From: CAVWCQ01 sp963753545
GTDB taxonomy: Bacteria; Chloroflexota; Anaerolineae; Aggregatilineales; Aggregatilineaceae
Length of the DNA: 64,000 nucleotides
NCBI GenBank assembly: GCA_963753545.1
Contig: CAVWCQ010000002.1
Location: 186,001-250,000 of the forward strand
Direction: 5' to 3'
Part shown: positions 17,827 to 28,903 of the stretch, piece after piece
Numbering within the stretch: the stretch's first letter is position 1
Layout: each line of letters opens with the position of its first letter
Program-made: the position numbers and the translations under genes
The notes under the pieces: model-generated
The model's input: only the letters and a program-made list of their open reading frames with translations
The model's database searches: none
What the model was told of the DNA's origin: nothing

Positions 17827-18702
17827 GCATTCAACCCGCACTGCGCGCCTTTATGGAGAACCTGATTGACTATGCCGGGCTGTTCCCGCCCGCCGATCTT
17901 TCGATTCTGGAGTTAATTCAGAATTACGCGCGCTATCGACAGGAGCCAGAGTGCTGGATGCTGGGGCGGTTCATCATCCCAGCGCGGCGGCTGGGTGAAC
18001 TCACAGCGGTCGGGTCAGATATCCTGGCGGCGGACGAACCATTTTCTTTCTCGGTTATTGGCGGTTCGGGCAGCGATGCGGGCGGGTTCCGGGCGAATCT
18101 GAGACAAGACGCGGAGGCGATCCGGCAGTTTGCGAATCAGCATGGCGAACGCGTAAAAGTGGATATCTTTGAGGTCGCCGTTTCGCCCGAACTGGGATCG
18201 CTTGAATTCATCCTGGAGGATATCAAACAGGCGCTAGAGAGCGGTTGGAATCAGGCGGCTGTTTGTCGAAGCAACTCCTACGCGACAAACGCTGGCGGCG
18301 CTGGCGGATCATGAGGTGGGGTTCAAACTGCGCTGTGGCGGAAAAGCGATCCCCACGCCTGCCCAGGTCGCGCAGACGATTTTAGCCTGCCGCGACTACG
18401 GCATCCCAATGAAGTTTACCGCCGGGCTGCACCAGCCGCTGCGCCAGAGCGAGACACACGGCTTTTTGAATATCTTCGGGGCAGGGCAACTGGCGGAACG
18501 GCTGCCACCACACGAGTTAGAACAGCTCATTAGCGATACAGATGCATCGCATTTTGTTTTTGACGAGCGCGGCTTCTCGTGGGGCAAGCACACGGTGACA
18601 GACAGCGCCATCAAGCAGCAGCGGCGCGAGTTTTTGCTGTCGTATGGGAGCTGCAGTTTTGACGAACCGCGTGACGGGTTACGAGCGCTGAATCTCCTTT
18701 AA
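17823..18702 (+). CDS. Uncharacterised protein of the tyrosine-degradation operon, frameshifted
   Basis: The family is not recognised. ATG 17823 overlaps the ligase stop (ATGA). The first part (MSIQPALRAFMENLIDYAGLFPPADLS) reads to about 18260. The frame then moves by one, and the rest reads on as LFVEATPTRQTLAALADHEVGFKLRCGG to TAA 18700-18702, giving a joined product of about 293 residues. The second half (VGFKLRCGG, IPMKFTAGLHQPLR, HGFLNIFGAG) has the rhythm of late strands in a TIM barrel. There is no signal peptide. It lies between hmgA/ligase and fahA, exactly where a maleylacetoacetate isomerase would be expected, and no GST-zeta isomerase is present. That function is only a hypothesis. 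Confidence 0.7.
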
Positions 18703-18711
18703 GAGAGCCTA

Positions 18712-19962
18712 ATGGATTCCTTTATTCCGGTTGATCCCCAGTCGGATTTTCCCATCGAGAATTTGCCTTACGGCGTGTTTAGCTCGCCGGACAACCATTC
18801 ACCGCGGGTAGGCGTCGCCATTGGAGATTGGGTGCTGGACCTGGCAGTGCTCGAAGCTAAGGGATTTTTTGATCTGAGCGAACCCAACATCTTTGCGCAA
18901 CCCGCGCTTAATTCGTTTATGGCACTGGGAAAACCTGTTTGGGCGCATGTCCGGGCGACACTGCAAAAACTGCTCTCCGCCGATGCTGCCGCGCTGCGCG
19001 ATAACAGCGACCTGCGATCTCAGGTCTTCTACCGCCAGCAGGATATCCGGCTGCACCTGCCCGCGCAAATCGGCGACTACACTGATTTTTACTCCTCCCG
19101 CGAACACGCGACGAATGTCGGGATCATGTTCCGGGGCAAGGAGAACGCACTGATGCCGAACTGGCAGCATCTGCCGGTGGGCTATCATGGACGGTCCAGT
19201 TCGATCATTCTGAGCGGCACGCCATTTCGCCGCCCGATGGGACAGATCAAACCTGCCGAGACTGACAGCCCGATCTTTTCTCCCAGCCGGGCTCTCGATT
19301 TTGAGCTAGAGATGGGCTTTTTTGTCGGCCCGGGGAATGAGTTGGGAGAACCAATCCCTATCGATCAGGCAATGGATCACATCTTCGGTATGGTAATCGT
19401 CAACGATTGGAGCGCGCGCGATATCCAGCGCTGGGAATACCAGCCGCTCGGCCCATTTCTGGGAAAGAATTTCGCGACTTCTATTTCGCCCTGGGTCGTC
19501 CCGATGGAAGCGCTCGAACCGTTCCGAGTGGCAGGGCCAGAGCAGAACCCCTCACCGCTGCCCTATTTGCAATCCAGCGGCAAAGATAGTTATGACATTC
19601 ACCTGGACGTGTGCCTGCAAGGGGCGACCATCACGCACTCCAATTTTAAGCACCTCTACTGGACGATCTGCCAGCAGTTGGCGCATCACACGGTCAACGG
19701 CTGTAATGTGCGCCCTGGAGATCTGATGGCGTCGGGCACGATCAGCGGCCCAACGCCCGATTCGTATGGATCGCTGCTGGAACTGACGTGGAACGGAACC
19801 AGCCCACTCGAACTACCGAACGGCGAAACCCGCACCTTCTTAAACGACCGTGATACGGTTACGATCCGCGCCTGGTGTGAGAGGGACGGCTACCGGGTCG
19901 GATTTGGCGAGGTGAGCGGAACGGTTCTGCCCCCATTTGGCATATGGAACTTTAGCAGGTGA
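18712..19962 (+). CDS. fahA: Fumarylacetoacetase
   Basis: A 416-residue enzyme that hydrolyses fumarylacetoacetate to fumarate and acetoacetate, the last step of tyrosine degradation. It has the N-terminal SH3-like domain and the FAH catalytic domain. Conserved segments are DYTDFYSSREHATNVG, HLPVGYHGRSSSI, FELEMGFFVG (metal-binding Glu pair) and VNDWSARDIQRWEYQPLGPF. Length matches the family. It starts 9 bases after the unknown gene and overlaps the cytochrome gene by GTGA at 19959-19962. It is cytoplasmic. Confidence 0.95.
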   Translation: MDSFIPVDPQSDFPIENLPYGVFSSPDNHSPRVGVAIGDWVLDLAVLEAKGFFDLSEPNIFAQPALNSFMALGKPVWAHVRATLQKLLSADAAALRDNSDLRSQVFYRQQDIRLHLPAQIGDYTDFYSSREHATNVGIMFRGKENALMPNWQHLPVGYHGRSSSIILSGTPFRRPMGQIKPAETDSPIFSPSRALDFELEMGFFVGPGNELGEPIPIDQAMDHIFGMVIVNDWSARDIQRWEYQPLGPFLGKNFATSISPWVVPMEALEPFRVAGPEQNPSPLPYLQSSGKDSYDIHLDVCLQGATITHSNFKHLYWTICQQLAHHTVNGCNVRPGDLMASGTISGPTPDSYGSLLELTWNGTSPLELPNGETRTFLNDRDTVTIRAWCERDGYRVGFGEVSGTVLPPFGIWNFSR

Positions 19963-20480
19963 ACAGGTACCTCATCCTTATCATCTTATTTGTGAGTGCG
20001 TGCAGTCAAAAAGAGGCTCAACCCAAAGCGAGACTCCTGCCAACCGAACAACCAACGCTTTCCTGGAATGATATTCCAGAGTTAGGTGGTAGTCCGCCCC
20101 CGCCGCTGCCGTTGATGCTTACCGATTTGCGCTACCCTATCGAACCTGCCAGCGAAGCAGATTACAAGACAGGTAAACAGCTTTACGAGAACTTTTGCGC
20201 CGTCTGTCATGGTATAAACGGCGAGGGACAGCAGCCAGACCCTTATGCGCCAGGAGCCGCGCCGCCGCATAATGCAGATGGGCATACATGGCACCATCCT
20301 GATCAGCAGAATTTCCAAACAGTCTGGCAGGGACTTCAGGTGAACGGCGTCATGCCCAGCTTCTCAGACCGTCTCACCGCCGATGAGATCATCCAGATTT
20401 TGGCGTACATCAAAACATGGTGGAAGCCTCATCAACTCGAACAGCAAATGGAGCAGTCCAGGCTGATCGCGGAGCAATAA
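19959..20480 (+). CDS. Lipoprotein cytochrome c (class I)
   Basis: A 173-residue protein with a lipoprotein signal (LFVSAC, lipidated Cys15) and one heme c site, CAVCH (Cys80, Cys83, His84). Met132 (GVMPSFSD) is the likely sixth ligand. The fold matches small mono-heme class I cytochromes. It is tethered to the outer face of the cytoplasmic membrane and should carry electrons in respiration. GTG 19959 overlaps the fahA stop, so it is cotranscribed with the tyrosine operon. The functional link to tyrosine breakdown is unclear. Confidence 0.85.
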   Translation: MNRYLILIILFVSACSQKEAQPKARLLPTEQPTLSWNDIPELGGSPPPPLPLMLTDLRYPIEPASEADYKTGKQLYENFCAVCHGINGEGQQPDPYAPGAAPPHNADGHTWHHPDQQNFQTVWQGLQVNGVMPSFSDRLTADEIIQILAYIKTWWKPHQLEQQMEQSRLIAEQ

Positions 20481-22161
20481 ATGATGAAAACTTACCGTTA
20501 TGCTGCGCTTATCGTCATGATACTTTTGATCGGTTCCAGTTCGAGTTTTGCTCAAGGCCCGACAGCAGGAACAAAGCCCTTCATCATGCCAGTGGCGGGA
20601 CCGTCCAGCCCGTCTACCTGGATTCTGGGACAGCCCTATGGCAACACAACGGGTGCATATATCACGGGCGCAGACCAATATTCAGCCGGGCAGTATCTCC
20701 ATTTTGGCGTGGATATCGGCATGCCGTGCGGCACGCCCGTGATCGCCGTAGCCGACGGGATCGTAGACTCGGTCGATAATCTTTACCGGGGAGCCGCGCC
20801 CCATAATCTCTCGCTACGCTTTCCCGATCTCGGCCTGAGCGTGCTCTACGGGCACCTGTTGGAACGTCCGGCGCTGGTTGAAGGGCAGGCGGTTGTGCAG
20901 GGCGACGTTGTCGGATTGTCGGGCGATCCAGATGGTGATTGCGATTTACGCCCGCACCTGCATTTTGAGGTACGCTCGCTGGATCAGTCCACCGCCTATA
21001 ATCCGATCTTGTTCATAAACGCGCCCTGGCACAGTCTGTTAGGACTTGATTTCACGGACCAGGCCCGTTTTCCAACGCGATCTGACCAGCCCACGCCGCT
21101 GGATGAGTTTCGACGATCAGCCGGATGTGGTGTTCGGCGGGCGGCGGCTGAATGATTATATAGCCACATGGCCGCCTGCCTTCTATCGCGGTTTGCCTAT
21201 CCAGACTCTGCCGGACTATCCCTTTACGCCGATCAATACCGATTGGAGTTTGCGGCAGGTGGGCGATGGCGGCTGCTGCGCGGGGGCATGGTGGAAGGAC
21301 AGCGATCGCCTGTATTTTATCGATGGCATCGAGGGGCAAATCGCGTCGGTGTTTGAGTTCTGGCTTGACGGGCAGCAGCCGCCGACTATTGTGCAAAACG
21401 CGCCGCCCGCCATTATCTCGGCAGATGGCGCATTCCAACTGATCTACGAGCCAGAACAAACCACAATCCGCCGCCTGGACAACGGCGCGGAGTGGACGCT
21501 GGGCATCCCTAATAATTTCCCGGTACTGAGTCCTGATAACCGCCTGCTGATGTATTCGCGCGGGGAGGCTGACGCCATGCGCGAGATTTGGGTCACGGCG
21601 TTGGATGGCTCGGTTAACAGGGTGATCTGGAGCAGCGAGGGCCGGAACGCAACCGCCCGCTGGTTGGATAGCGAACACGTACTGATCAGCGAGCGAGAGC
21701 TCATTCCAGGACGTTATACGACGCTGACAGTCGTTCAAATCGAGGACAGTACGACCTATTCATTGGGCACATGGTACGGGCTGCGCAATATCCAGATCGC
21801 GCCGGGCGGCAACCGGCTGATTTTCGCAAGTACATTCAACCCCGATCCGGCGAATGATGGCACGTTTGCGCTAGAAATCGAGCCGGGGGCGGTTCCGCAA
21901 AAGCTGCCCTGGTTTGGCGATTATCGCTGGCGGGATGCGGAGAGCGTTTTTTATATCACCTTCGATCCGACTACCGATATCCAGCAGTTGAACAGTTATC
22001 ACGTGCTCAGAGGGGAAGCAGAAGCATTGACCGATCCTGATACAATGCCCTTCACGATTGCCAACGGCGATTGGTCAGTTTCGCCAGATGGCCGGGCCAT
22101 CGTGTTTCAAGAGGCGCGCGATCACAATATCTGGCTGCTGGCGGCGGTAGAACAACCCTAA
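20481..22161 (+). CDS. Secreted M23 (LytM) peptidase joined to a beta-propeller-like domain, frameshifted
   Basis: The first frame (20481 to about 21105) has a Sec signal (LIVMILLIGSSSSFAQG) and an M23 metallopeptidase domain: His and Asp in YLHFGVDIGMPCGTPV and the HxH of PHLHFEVRS. The frame then shifts near 21105 (GAGTTTCGACGATCAG), where PLDEF continues as DDQPDVVFGGRRLNDYI. The second frame, to TAA 22159-22161, contains TolB/LpqB-like propeller repeats (DSDRLYFIDG, SPDNRLLMYSR, APGGNRLIFAS, SPDGRAIVFQE). The second part has no signal peptide of its own, so one fused exported protein is more likely than two. The peptidase would act on peptidoglycan peptides. Confidence 0.72.
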
Positions 22162-23285
22162 CCCCTGTAGCCAGAACGCGCGACAACCGTTTCATATAAG
22201 GTCGTGGTTGCTTCGGCCTGATGGTCCAGCGTGAACAGGCCACGAACGTGATCATAAGCACAGCGGCCCAGCGCGGATGCCAGAGTGGGATCATCTACCA
22301 ACCGCCGGATCGCGTCTGCCAGGGCCTGCGGATCACGGGGGGGGATGAGGATGCCTGTTTCGCCGTCCCGCACGACTTCCGGTACGCCGCCGACCTGGGT
22401 GGCGATGACAGGCAGCGCTGTCGCTCCAGCTTCGATCAGCACCGTAGGCAAAGCTTCGTTTTCGGAGGGCAGGATCAGCAGATCCGAGGCGCGCAGAATG
22501 TCCGGTATATCGAGCCTCTGGCCCAGCAGGTGAACCCGGTCTGGCAGATCACGTGCCTGCGCTTCCAGTTCAGCGCGATATTTGTCCATCCCATCACCGA
22601 CCAGCAGCAGATGGATATCGGGCAGCAGCCGGGCCGCATTGATGGCGACTTCGTGCCCCTTGCCGGGCCGGATCACGCCGACCATCGTCACCAATGGTCC
22701 CGCGATGGGCAGATTGAGATTCCGGCGAAGTATGGTTTTATCGTCGGCGGGCGAAAATCGTTCCAGATCAATGCCATTGTAGATCGTCTGGAAGCGGGAA
22801 GCGGGGCACTTGATCGCCTGGGAATAGGCTGCCTGTGCCGCGTCAGAAACGGTGATAATGCGCGCCGCTGTATGGCGGATGACAAACCGTTCCAGAACTG
22901 CGCGAAGAAGCCTGCGGCGGGTGCTGGTATCGTCTACCATCAGGTGACGCGTCACGATCATCGGCACACCGAGCCGCTGGTGGGCAATCGCGCCGAAGAT
23001 CGTCGCGTCTTGCAGTTGAGCATGGATGAGGTCGATTTGCTGGGTTCGAATGATCTGCAAAAGCCGCCGTATCGCTCCTGGATCAAGCAGCCGCCGCGCG
23101 CCCAGGTCCAGGCGGAGGACGTCGCCTAACTGGTTGGCCAGAGGGCTTTCGCGCCGTTTGTGCAGGGTGCAGATGATTGGTGTGACGCGTTCGCGGTCAA
23201 AATGGGGCAGCAGCGCAACCGTGATCCGTTCCGCGCCCCCCATACGCATGCTGTCGATGAGCAGTAGAACTCGAAGCGGCCTCAT
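22158..23285 (-). CDS. GT4-family glycosyltransferase
   Basis: A 375-residue GT-B fold glycosyltransferase. The N-terminus MRPLRVLLLIDSMRMGGAER is typical. The GT4 donor-site segment SENEALPTVLIEAGATALPVIAT contains the EX7E motif. A longer open frame extends upstream to 23567, but the real start is ATG 23285, preceded by AAAGGTAGG on the minus strand. It transfers a sugar from an activated donor to a glycolipid or polysaccharide at the membrane; the substrate is unknown. Its stop overlaps the convergent propeller gene stop in CTAA. Confidence 0.88.
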   Translation of the reverse strand: MRPLRVLLLIDSMRMGGAERITVALLPHFDRERVTPIICTLHKRRESPLANQLGDVLRLDLGARRLLDPGAIRRLLQIIRTQQIDLIHAQLQDATIFGAIAHQRLGVPMIVTRHLMVDDTSTRRRLLRAVLERFVIRHTAARIITVSDAAQAAYSQAIKCPASRFQTIYNGIDLERFSPADDKTILRRNLNLPIAGPLVTMVGVIRPGKGHEVAINAARLLPDIHLLLVGDGMDKYRAELEAQARDLPDRVHLLGQRLDIPDILRASDLLILPSENEALPTVLIEAGATALPVIATQVGGVPEVVRDGETGILIPPRDPQALADAIRRLVDDPTLASALGRCAYDHVRGLFTLDHQAEATTTLYETVVARSGYRG

Positions 23286-23399
23286 GGGTAGCCTACCTTT
23301 ACGACTCTCGATGATGGTATCGATTGTACAGGGTCGCCGCCAGACAAACAAAGATGGTAGTATTTGAAATGGACCTATGCACAGAAAGAGCCGATTCCC

Positions 23400-24048
23400 A
23401 TGTTTGAGGCCCTGGTGATTTTGTGGCGCAGTATCAAATACTGGTTCCGCCATGCTCCGGTTTTGATTGTGCTGACTATCCTGTGGGCTGCCTCGCTGCC
23501 GACGCTGGTGCTGTGGCCGCTGCTCACGACCGCACTGATGCTGTCCGCCAACCGGATCGCGTACCACCAGCCCGTGCGCTGGCGCGACCTGCTCAGTGCG
23601 ACGCGAGTTCTATCTGTGGGTTAGTCTGCGCTGGGGATTGATCACATCTGGAGCGGTCGGAATGATCTATTGGAATGACAGGCTACATCTTCCAACATGT
23701 CTCAATCTGATTTTGCTGTTCCTGGCCTGGATCTGGCTGACGCTGCAACTGTACCTCTGGCCGTTCCTGCTCGAACAATCCCAAAAGGGGCTAGGGGAGG
23801 CTGTGCGCAACAGCCTGCTGCTTGGTATCGCCGCCCCTGCTTATACGATCAGCCTCCTGTTTTATGTGGGGGCTATTCTCGGTATCTTCCTGTCCGTTTT
23901 TGCCCCGGGTGCGCTGCTGCTAGCCAGTTATTTTGCCCTGGTTGGCAACATCACCGTCATCGAGCACCTGCGCACCTATGGCCGGGTTCCGAACCCCGAC
24001 TATGCGCTGCATCTGCCAAAACAAGCGCCGCCCACGAATATGCTGTGA
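23400..24048 (+). CDS. YesL/DUF624-like integral membrane protein, frameshifted
   Basis: The first frame begins MFEALVILWRSIKYWFRHAPVLIVL at ATG 23400 and runs to about 23605. The second continues as RREFYLWVSLRWGLITSGAVG to TGA 24046-24048. Joined, it gives about 215 residues with about 5-6 TM helices. The layout resembles DUF624 (YesL) proteins, which often accompany carbohydrate ABC systems; the function is unknown. A single indel near 23600 (GTGCGACGCGAG) explains the split. It is divergent from the glycosyltransferase. Confidence 0.62.
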
Positions 24049-24084
24049 GCGGCGCAAACTAACAGGACTTTTTCCCTCACAGGT

Positions 24085-25917
24085 CTACGGCACTACCATG
24101 CACAGCCGCACCTGTGCCGTTTGGGTCGGGGCCACCAGTGCGAAGATAACACGCGTGATATTACGCGGACCAGCAGCGAGGTCAACATCTTTCACGATCT
24201 CTGTCCGTGCGACTACTACCGCCGGATCGTACTGCACATCCAGCCCGACTCCATCAGCCTGGATGCGAACCCTATCCGGTCCAATCGTAGTATCGCCAAA
24301 TGTGGTCAGGATTGACTTGAAGGTTCCCTTCGCCGACTCAAACGTTACGTCGTCAACCAGTTCAACCCAGCCGTGTGGGGTCTCACGATGCAGCGTAACC
24401 GTGCGCTCCAGGGTAGCAAGGCCGGCTTGCAGGGGATACGCATCCTTTAAATCCAAGCGCAGCCGATCGGCAGTATCAGAGGCGCAGTGGTCCAGCACCC
24501 GCGCGGCGTACTGCTGGCCGGGTTGTTGGGTGCAGCCATTTGGCACAGGCAGCGAGTGTGCCAGTGAGGTATTCACGAACACCTCATATCGCTCAGCGGA
24601 GAAGTACTGCCGCGTATAACGCCCGCGCCCGATGTCTGCAACCAACGCCGTTTGATGATGATGCACGATGAGGTTGCCCACGTCGTTCTGGTTATGCATT
24701 TCGTCGTTATGGCCGCCCTTCACCGCCAGTACGAGCGCGTCAGGGTCGGTGGGATCGTACCGGGCAATCATCCACTGCATTTCAGGATACCAGTCGTGTT
24801 TGTGCCGGGATTGCCTGCTGGGCGAAAGCGGGATCGGGACGCCAAAACAGTTCGCGCAGCTTCCACGACAGTGGGCTGTGGTTACGATGCGGGTTAACGG
24901 CGTGCTGCGCATTCGCTAACCGCATCAGGTTATCCAGTTGGTAGTGCTGCGCCAGGAACACCAGCAACGGCACCGGGAGCGTGATGTCTGGCTCACAATC
25001 GGAGAAGTTAGCGAAACGATTCGGGCTGAGCAGAGTGCGGAGCGGAAACAAAGCTGCTTTGCGGATCAAATCATCTGCGAAGAAGTCGACGCGCCCGTTA
25101 GTCCGCTGGTGGACCAGATGCCCGGCCAGCACATAATTTCCAAACCCGAAGCCCCAGTAGCTTGGCCCTTCGGTGCTGCCGCCTTCGGAATCGAATGTCG
25201 CAAGATAGTCATCAAGCGACCGCGCCGCCCGCGCGATAATCTCAGCCAATCGTGCCAGATCGCGTTCCAGATAGATGGCCGTCGCAATCACATTACCGGA
25301 CAAACCGCCGTCCAATTGCAGGTGGTGTGACCCGGCGTCAGGAGTGCAGCCACCAAAAATCATGGCGGGTCAAGAAAGGCGTCAGGATGCGCTGATCAAT
25401 CTCATGGCGAATCCGTTTTTCGAGTAAGGGATGCAATTCCTCACTGAGCAGCAGTACCAGTTCCGCGAGATGTGTCGCCTGTCAGGGCCGCAAACAACCC
25501 GATCACCGGGTATTCGACATCCGGCAGATCAGGATGATGGGCAGGGAATTCCCAACCGCTTTCTTCGCAAATGGCCCACGCGATATTCAGCAGCGGGTCG
25601 AGAAAGCGGCCTTCGTATTCCAGGCATTCCGCCAGCGCGAGGTCAGCCAGTATATCTCTCCGGAGAAACCAGGGTGTTTCGTATTCCTGGCGGCTGCCGC
25701 TGCGGAAAAATTCAAGGAACAGGGTGGCCGGGAGCGGCGGAATTGGTGCTTGTGCGGCGTGTTCCCCCGCCTCGATGAGGGCCTGGACTTGTGCTGCGCC
25801 AAGCGTATCCTTAAGTGCATTCCAGGCGGCACGATCAGCGGCAGGTGGAAACGGGAGTGGCGCAGTCTCTTCGCGTAGGATAAGTTCCACCTTGATGGGA
25901 TCATACTGGCTCAGCAT
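24085..25917 (-). pseudogene. Heparinase II/III-like polysaccharide lyase broken by about four frameshifts
   Basis: The gene starts at ATG 25917 (MLSQYDPIKVEL, with AAGGAG upstream). The parts are an alpha/alpha toroid with TPWFLRRDILADLALAECLEY, the central region with CNWTAVC and EGPSYWGFGFGNYVLAGHL, and a C-terminal beta-sheet domain with GGHNDEMHNQNDVGNLIVHH. All fit heparinase II/III-like lyases of about 610 residues. Frame changes occur near 25485, 25338, 25303 and 24808. Such enzymes cleave uronic-acid polysaccharides by beta-elimination, and the neighbour GH88 would remove the unsaturated uronate. No signal peptide is seen, so it may act inside the cell on imported oligosaccharides. 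It may be decayed or simply mis-sequenced. Confidence 0.72.
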
Positions 25918-25933
25918 ACAGCTGCTCCTTGAA

Positions 25934-27050
25934 CTACCAGAAAAACGCCGTGCGTCCTTGCGCACGCAACAGCGCCTCAATAAGGAAATAATCGCCATAG
26001 GGCAGCATATTATTTGCATACCCTTTTCCCACATGACTCGCGCCCTGAGCCAGTAATCCTTCTGCATTGGGGTTGTCGAATAGGGTATATCCAGCGATCA
26101 GACTGTCCAGAATCGCGCACGCAGAAATACGGTAGCGAATGGCCTTGGCGACGTCGTCTAACAAATCTGCCAGAAGGAACAGCCCGGCTGCCATGATCGC
26201 CCCTGCTGAACTATCGCGATAGCGGGGAGCATCGTCGGGCAGGAGGAAATCCCAGTAGGGGATACAGGTCGTCCGGCAAACGTGCAAGCGCGTAATCAGC
26301 CAACTGTACAGCCGTAGCGCGATATCGCTCATCGCCGGTATACCGATATGCCATCGCAAAGCCGTGAATCCCCCATGATTGGCCGCGACTCCAACATGAT
26401 TCGTCGGCAAATCCCTGCACGGTTTCGCCGTGTAGGGGCTTCCCGCTATCCGGATCGAACACAAATGAGTGATAAGTTGAACCATCGGCCCGAACGATCG
26501 TCTCGATTGTCGTGTTCGCGTGGGCAATGGCGATGTCTCTGTAGCACGGCTGATTGGCTTGCTGCGCTGCCCAGAACAATAGACCGAGGTTTTCCATGCA
26601 GTCTATAATAATCCGGCCCTGGTTATGATCATTGTTCGTCGACGAATTCCAGGCGCGAATGAAGTGTCCCTGAGTGTTATAGCGCCCCGCCAGGGAACGG
26701 GCAGCGCGCAGCGCACTTCGGCAAGCATCCTCATCGCCAGTCAGTTTGTAATCGGCGACCAGCGACAGAGAGTACAGAAATCCCAAATCGTGATCGTGTG
26801 ACTGCGGGCGATCCAATCGTTCGATGAAATATGGGCGCTGCGCACGTGCCGCGTCCATAAAAACTGTGTCGTGGGTTTGATCATAAGCCAGCCATAATTG
26901 GCCACTCCAAAAACCATCAACCCAGTGGCTGTCATGGCACCGCTCATAGGTCAGATCGCTGCGCCCAATAGCCGGGCGATCTGTACCCATCTTAGGGATC
27001 GTTCGCCGGATAGAGTCAAACGCTTGAGTAAGGGTATCCGAATAGGTCAC
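25934..27050 (-). CDS. GH88 unsaturated glucuronyl hydrolase, frameshifted
   Basis: GTG 27050 overlaps the GH2 stop (GTGA). The first 270 residues match GH88, with both catalytic-site aspartates in place: Asp88 (SHDHDLGF) and Asp150 (IIIDCMENLGLLFWA). SRGQSWGIHGFAMAYRYT is also typical. Near 26245 the frame shifts at a run of four C (ATCCCCTAC on the minus strand), where LPDDLYP should continue as YWDFLLPDDAPRYRDSSAGAI. The correct frame then runs to the stop at 25934. A single added C explains it. The enzyme removes 4,5-unsaturated uronate from lyase products in the cytoplasm. It lies between GH2 and the lyase gene in one operon. Confidence 0.8.
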
Positions 27051-28855
27051 GATTCGTCCTCACCATGCCAGAGAGCGCGCACCCGATGCGCCGCCAGTTT
27101 GGGTCGCCGATCACGCGTGAATACCCCCTTGTAGTTGTAAGCTCCCATGCGATGAACTGCCTGTGAGGTCTTGAAATCACACATATTCCAGATGTGTTGG
27201 CCGACGACAAATGGTTTTTCATTCGTAAGTTGAATTTGCTTTGTGAGAAACTCCGCCTGGTATTCTTCGCTAAACATTTCGGGCGGTTGCGCATGGTGTC
27301 CGGGAATCGCATCCGTTCCGAATTCAGAAAGGATAAACGGTTTGGGATACAATTTGTGAATCAGTTCAATTTCTCTGTTCAGGTGTTCCAACCCCAGATC
27401 GATTTGACCTGAATGGGAATACCAGCCGTGATAACGGTTCAGGCAAACCACATCTACGAATTGAAACGCTTCTTCGAGCGCCCCCTCGTGGCTAACCAGC
27501 GTCACTGGACGATTAGGATCGAGGGTGCGCACCAGTTCTATCTGCGCTTTGAATGATGCGACGGCTTCGGGATGACTGGGATGGTCGATGACGGTGAAAT
27601 CGCGGTAATAGGCCTCACGCGCTTCGAGGGAGGCGGTATGTGGCTCGTTTGCTATTGACCACATGATGACGCTCGGATGGTTTTTGTCGCGCTCAATCAT
27701 CTCGCGGATCATTTGCTGGCAGAGCCGGTTACGCTTTTCAAGACCTTCTTCAAAGAAAAACAGGCCAACGGCGGGTGTTTCATCAATTACCAGGAAACCC
27801 AGGCGGTCCGCCATATCCATCATTTGCTCGGAGTAGGGATAGTGCGAGGTGCGGAACGAGTTCGCGCCGATCCAGCGCATGAGCGCGTAATCTTTGATGA
27901 TCAGTGGCGGGCAGCAACCCTTTGCCCACTACCGGGAAATCCTCGTGGCGGCCAAACCCGACCAGTTTCACCGGCTTTCCGTTGAGCAGTAGTTGATCGC
28001 CGTTGACGGCTATCGTGCGGATGCCAATCGCCAGCGTGTAACAGTCCACAACCGCGCCATCGCGCAGTAGTTCTACGCGGAGATCATAGAGATTGGGCGT
28101 TTCCGGGGACCACAGCGCTGCATCCGGTACGGTTAATGTAACTTCGGCGTTCTCCTCGACGGTGTTGTTCTTTGTTGACTGATTAACACCATGTCCGCTG
28201 AGGATAACACGAGCTGCTCAGCCTGTCGCCCGGCTCACGCTCGATCTGCACCTGGACCACGCCGTTCGCGCCGTCAATACGTGGTAACGACGGTTAGATC
28301 GGTGATCGCGTCTTGTGGCTCAGTATAGATTAACACTGGGCGCTGGATCCCACAGTATGGGAAGAAGTCAAAACTGGTATCAGGATAGTTGACCGTTGGG
28401 AATGCCGCCCCTGCTGCCCCGGCCAACTGTCCCGGCGGCACGCGATCCGGCGCGAGATTGCCATCTACGCGCACAACCAGCACATTCTCCTCATCTTTAA
28501 CACGATCTGTGATATCGAACACAAATGGCAGATGGCCGCCTTCGTGCTCGCCGAGGCGCTCGCCATTCAACCACACTTCGGTCAGATAACTCACCGCATT
28601 GAAGCGCACAAAAACTTTCTGTCCGCGCCAGCCCCAAGGCAGATCGAACGTGGTTTGATACCATGCCACGCCAATATAGTCGCGCGAGTCTGCGAACTGG
28701 TCGTTCCAACTGGCGGGCACAGCGATGATCTCACCAGGATCAAAACCAGCGCCCCAGCCCTGATCCATACCCTCATCAGCCGAATCAAAGCGAAAATCCC
28801 AGAACCCAGATAGATCAGCCATCTGGCGGCAAGAATTTGATTGGGGATAGAGCAT
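27047..28855 (-). pseudogene. GH2 beta-glucuronidase/galactosidase-type enzyme with about three frameshifts
   Basis: ATG 28855 (MLYPQSNSCRQMADLSGFWDF) opens a GH2 sugar-binding domain (WYQTTFDLPWGWRGQKVFVRF, EVWLNGERLGEHEGG). The frame changes near 28280, 28220 and 27925. The joined protein continues with the Ig-like domain and then the TIM barrel (WIGANSFRTSHYPYSEQMMDMAD). Both catalytic glutamates are present: the acid/base in MWSIANEPH and the nucleophile in FILSEFGTDAI. The size of about 600 residues fits beta-glucuronidases. With GH88 and a lyase next door, a uronic-acid substrate is likely. It overlaps GH88 by GTGA. Confidence 0.75.
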
Positions 28856-28903
28856 AATCGTTAGCACCCTTTGGAGAAACAACCAAAATAATAGAGATTC
28901 ATG

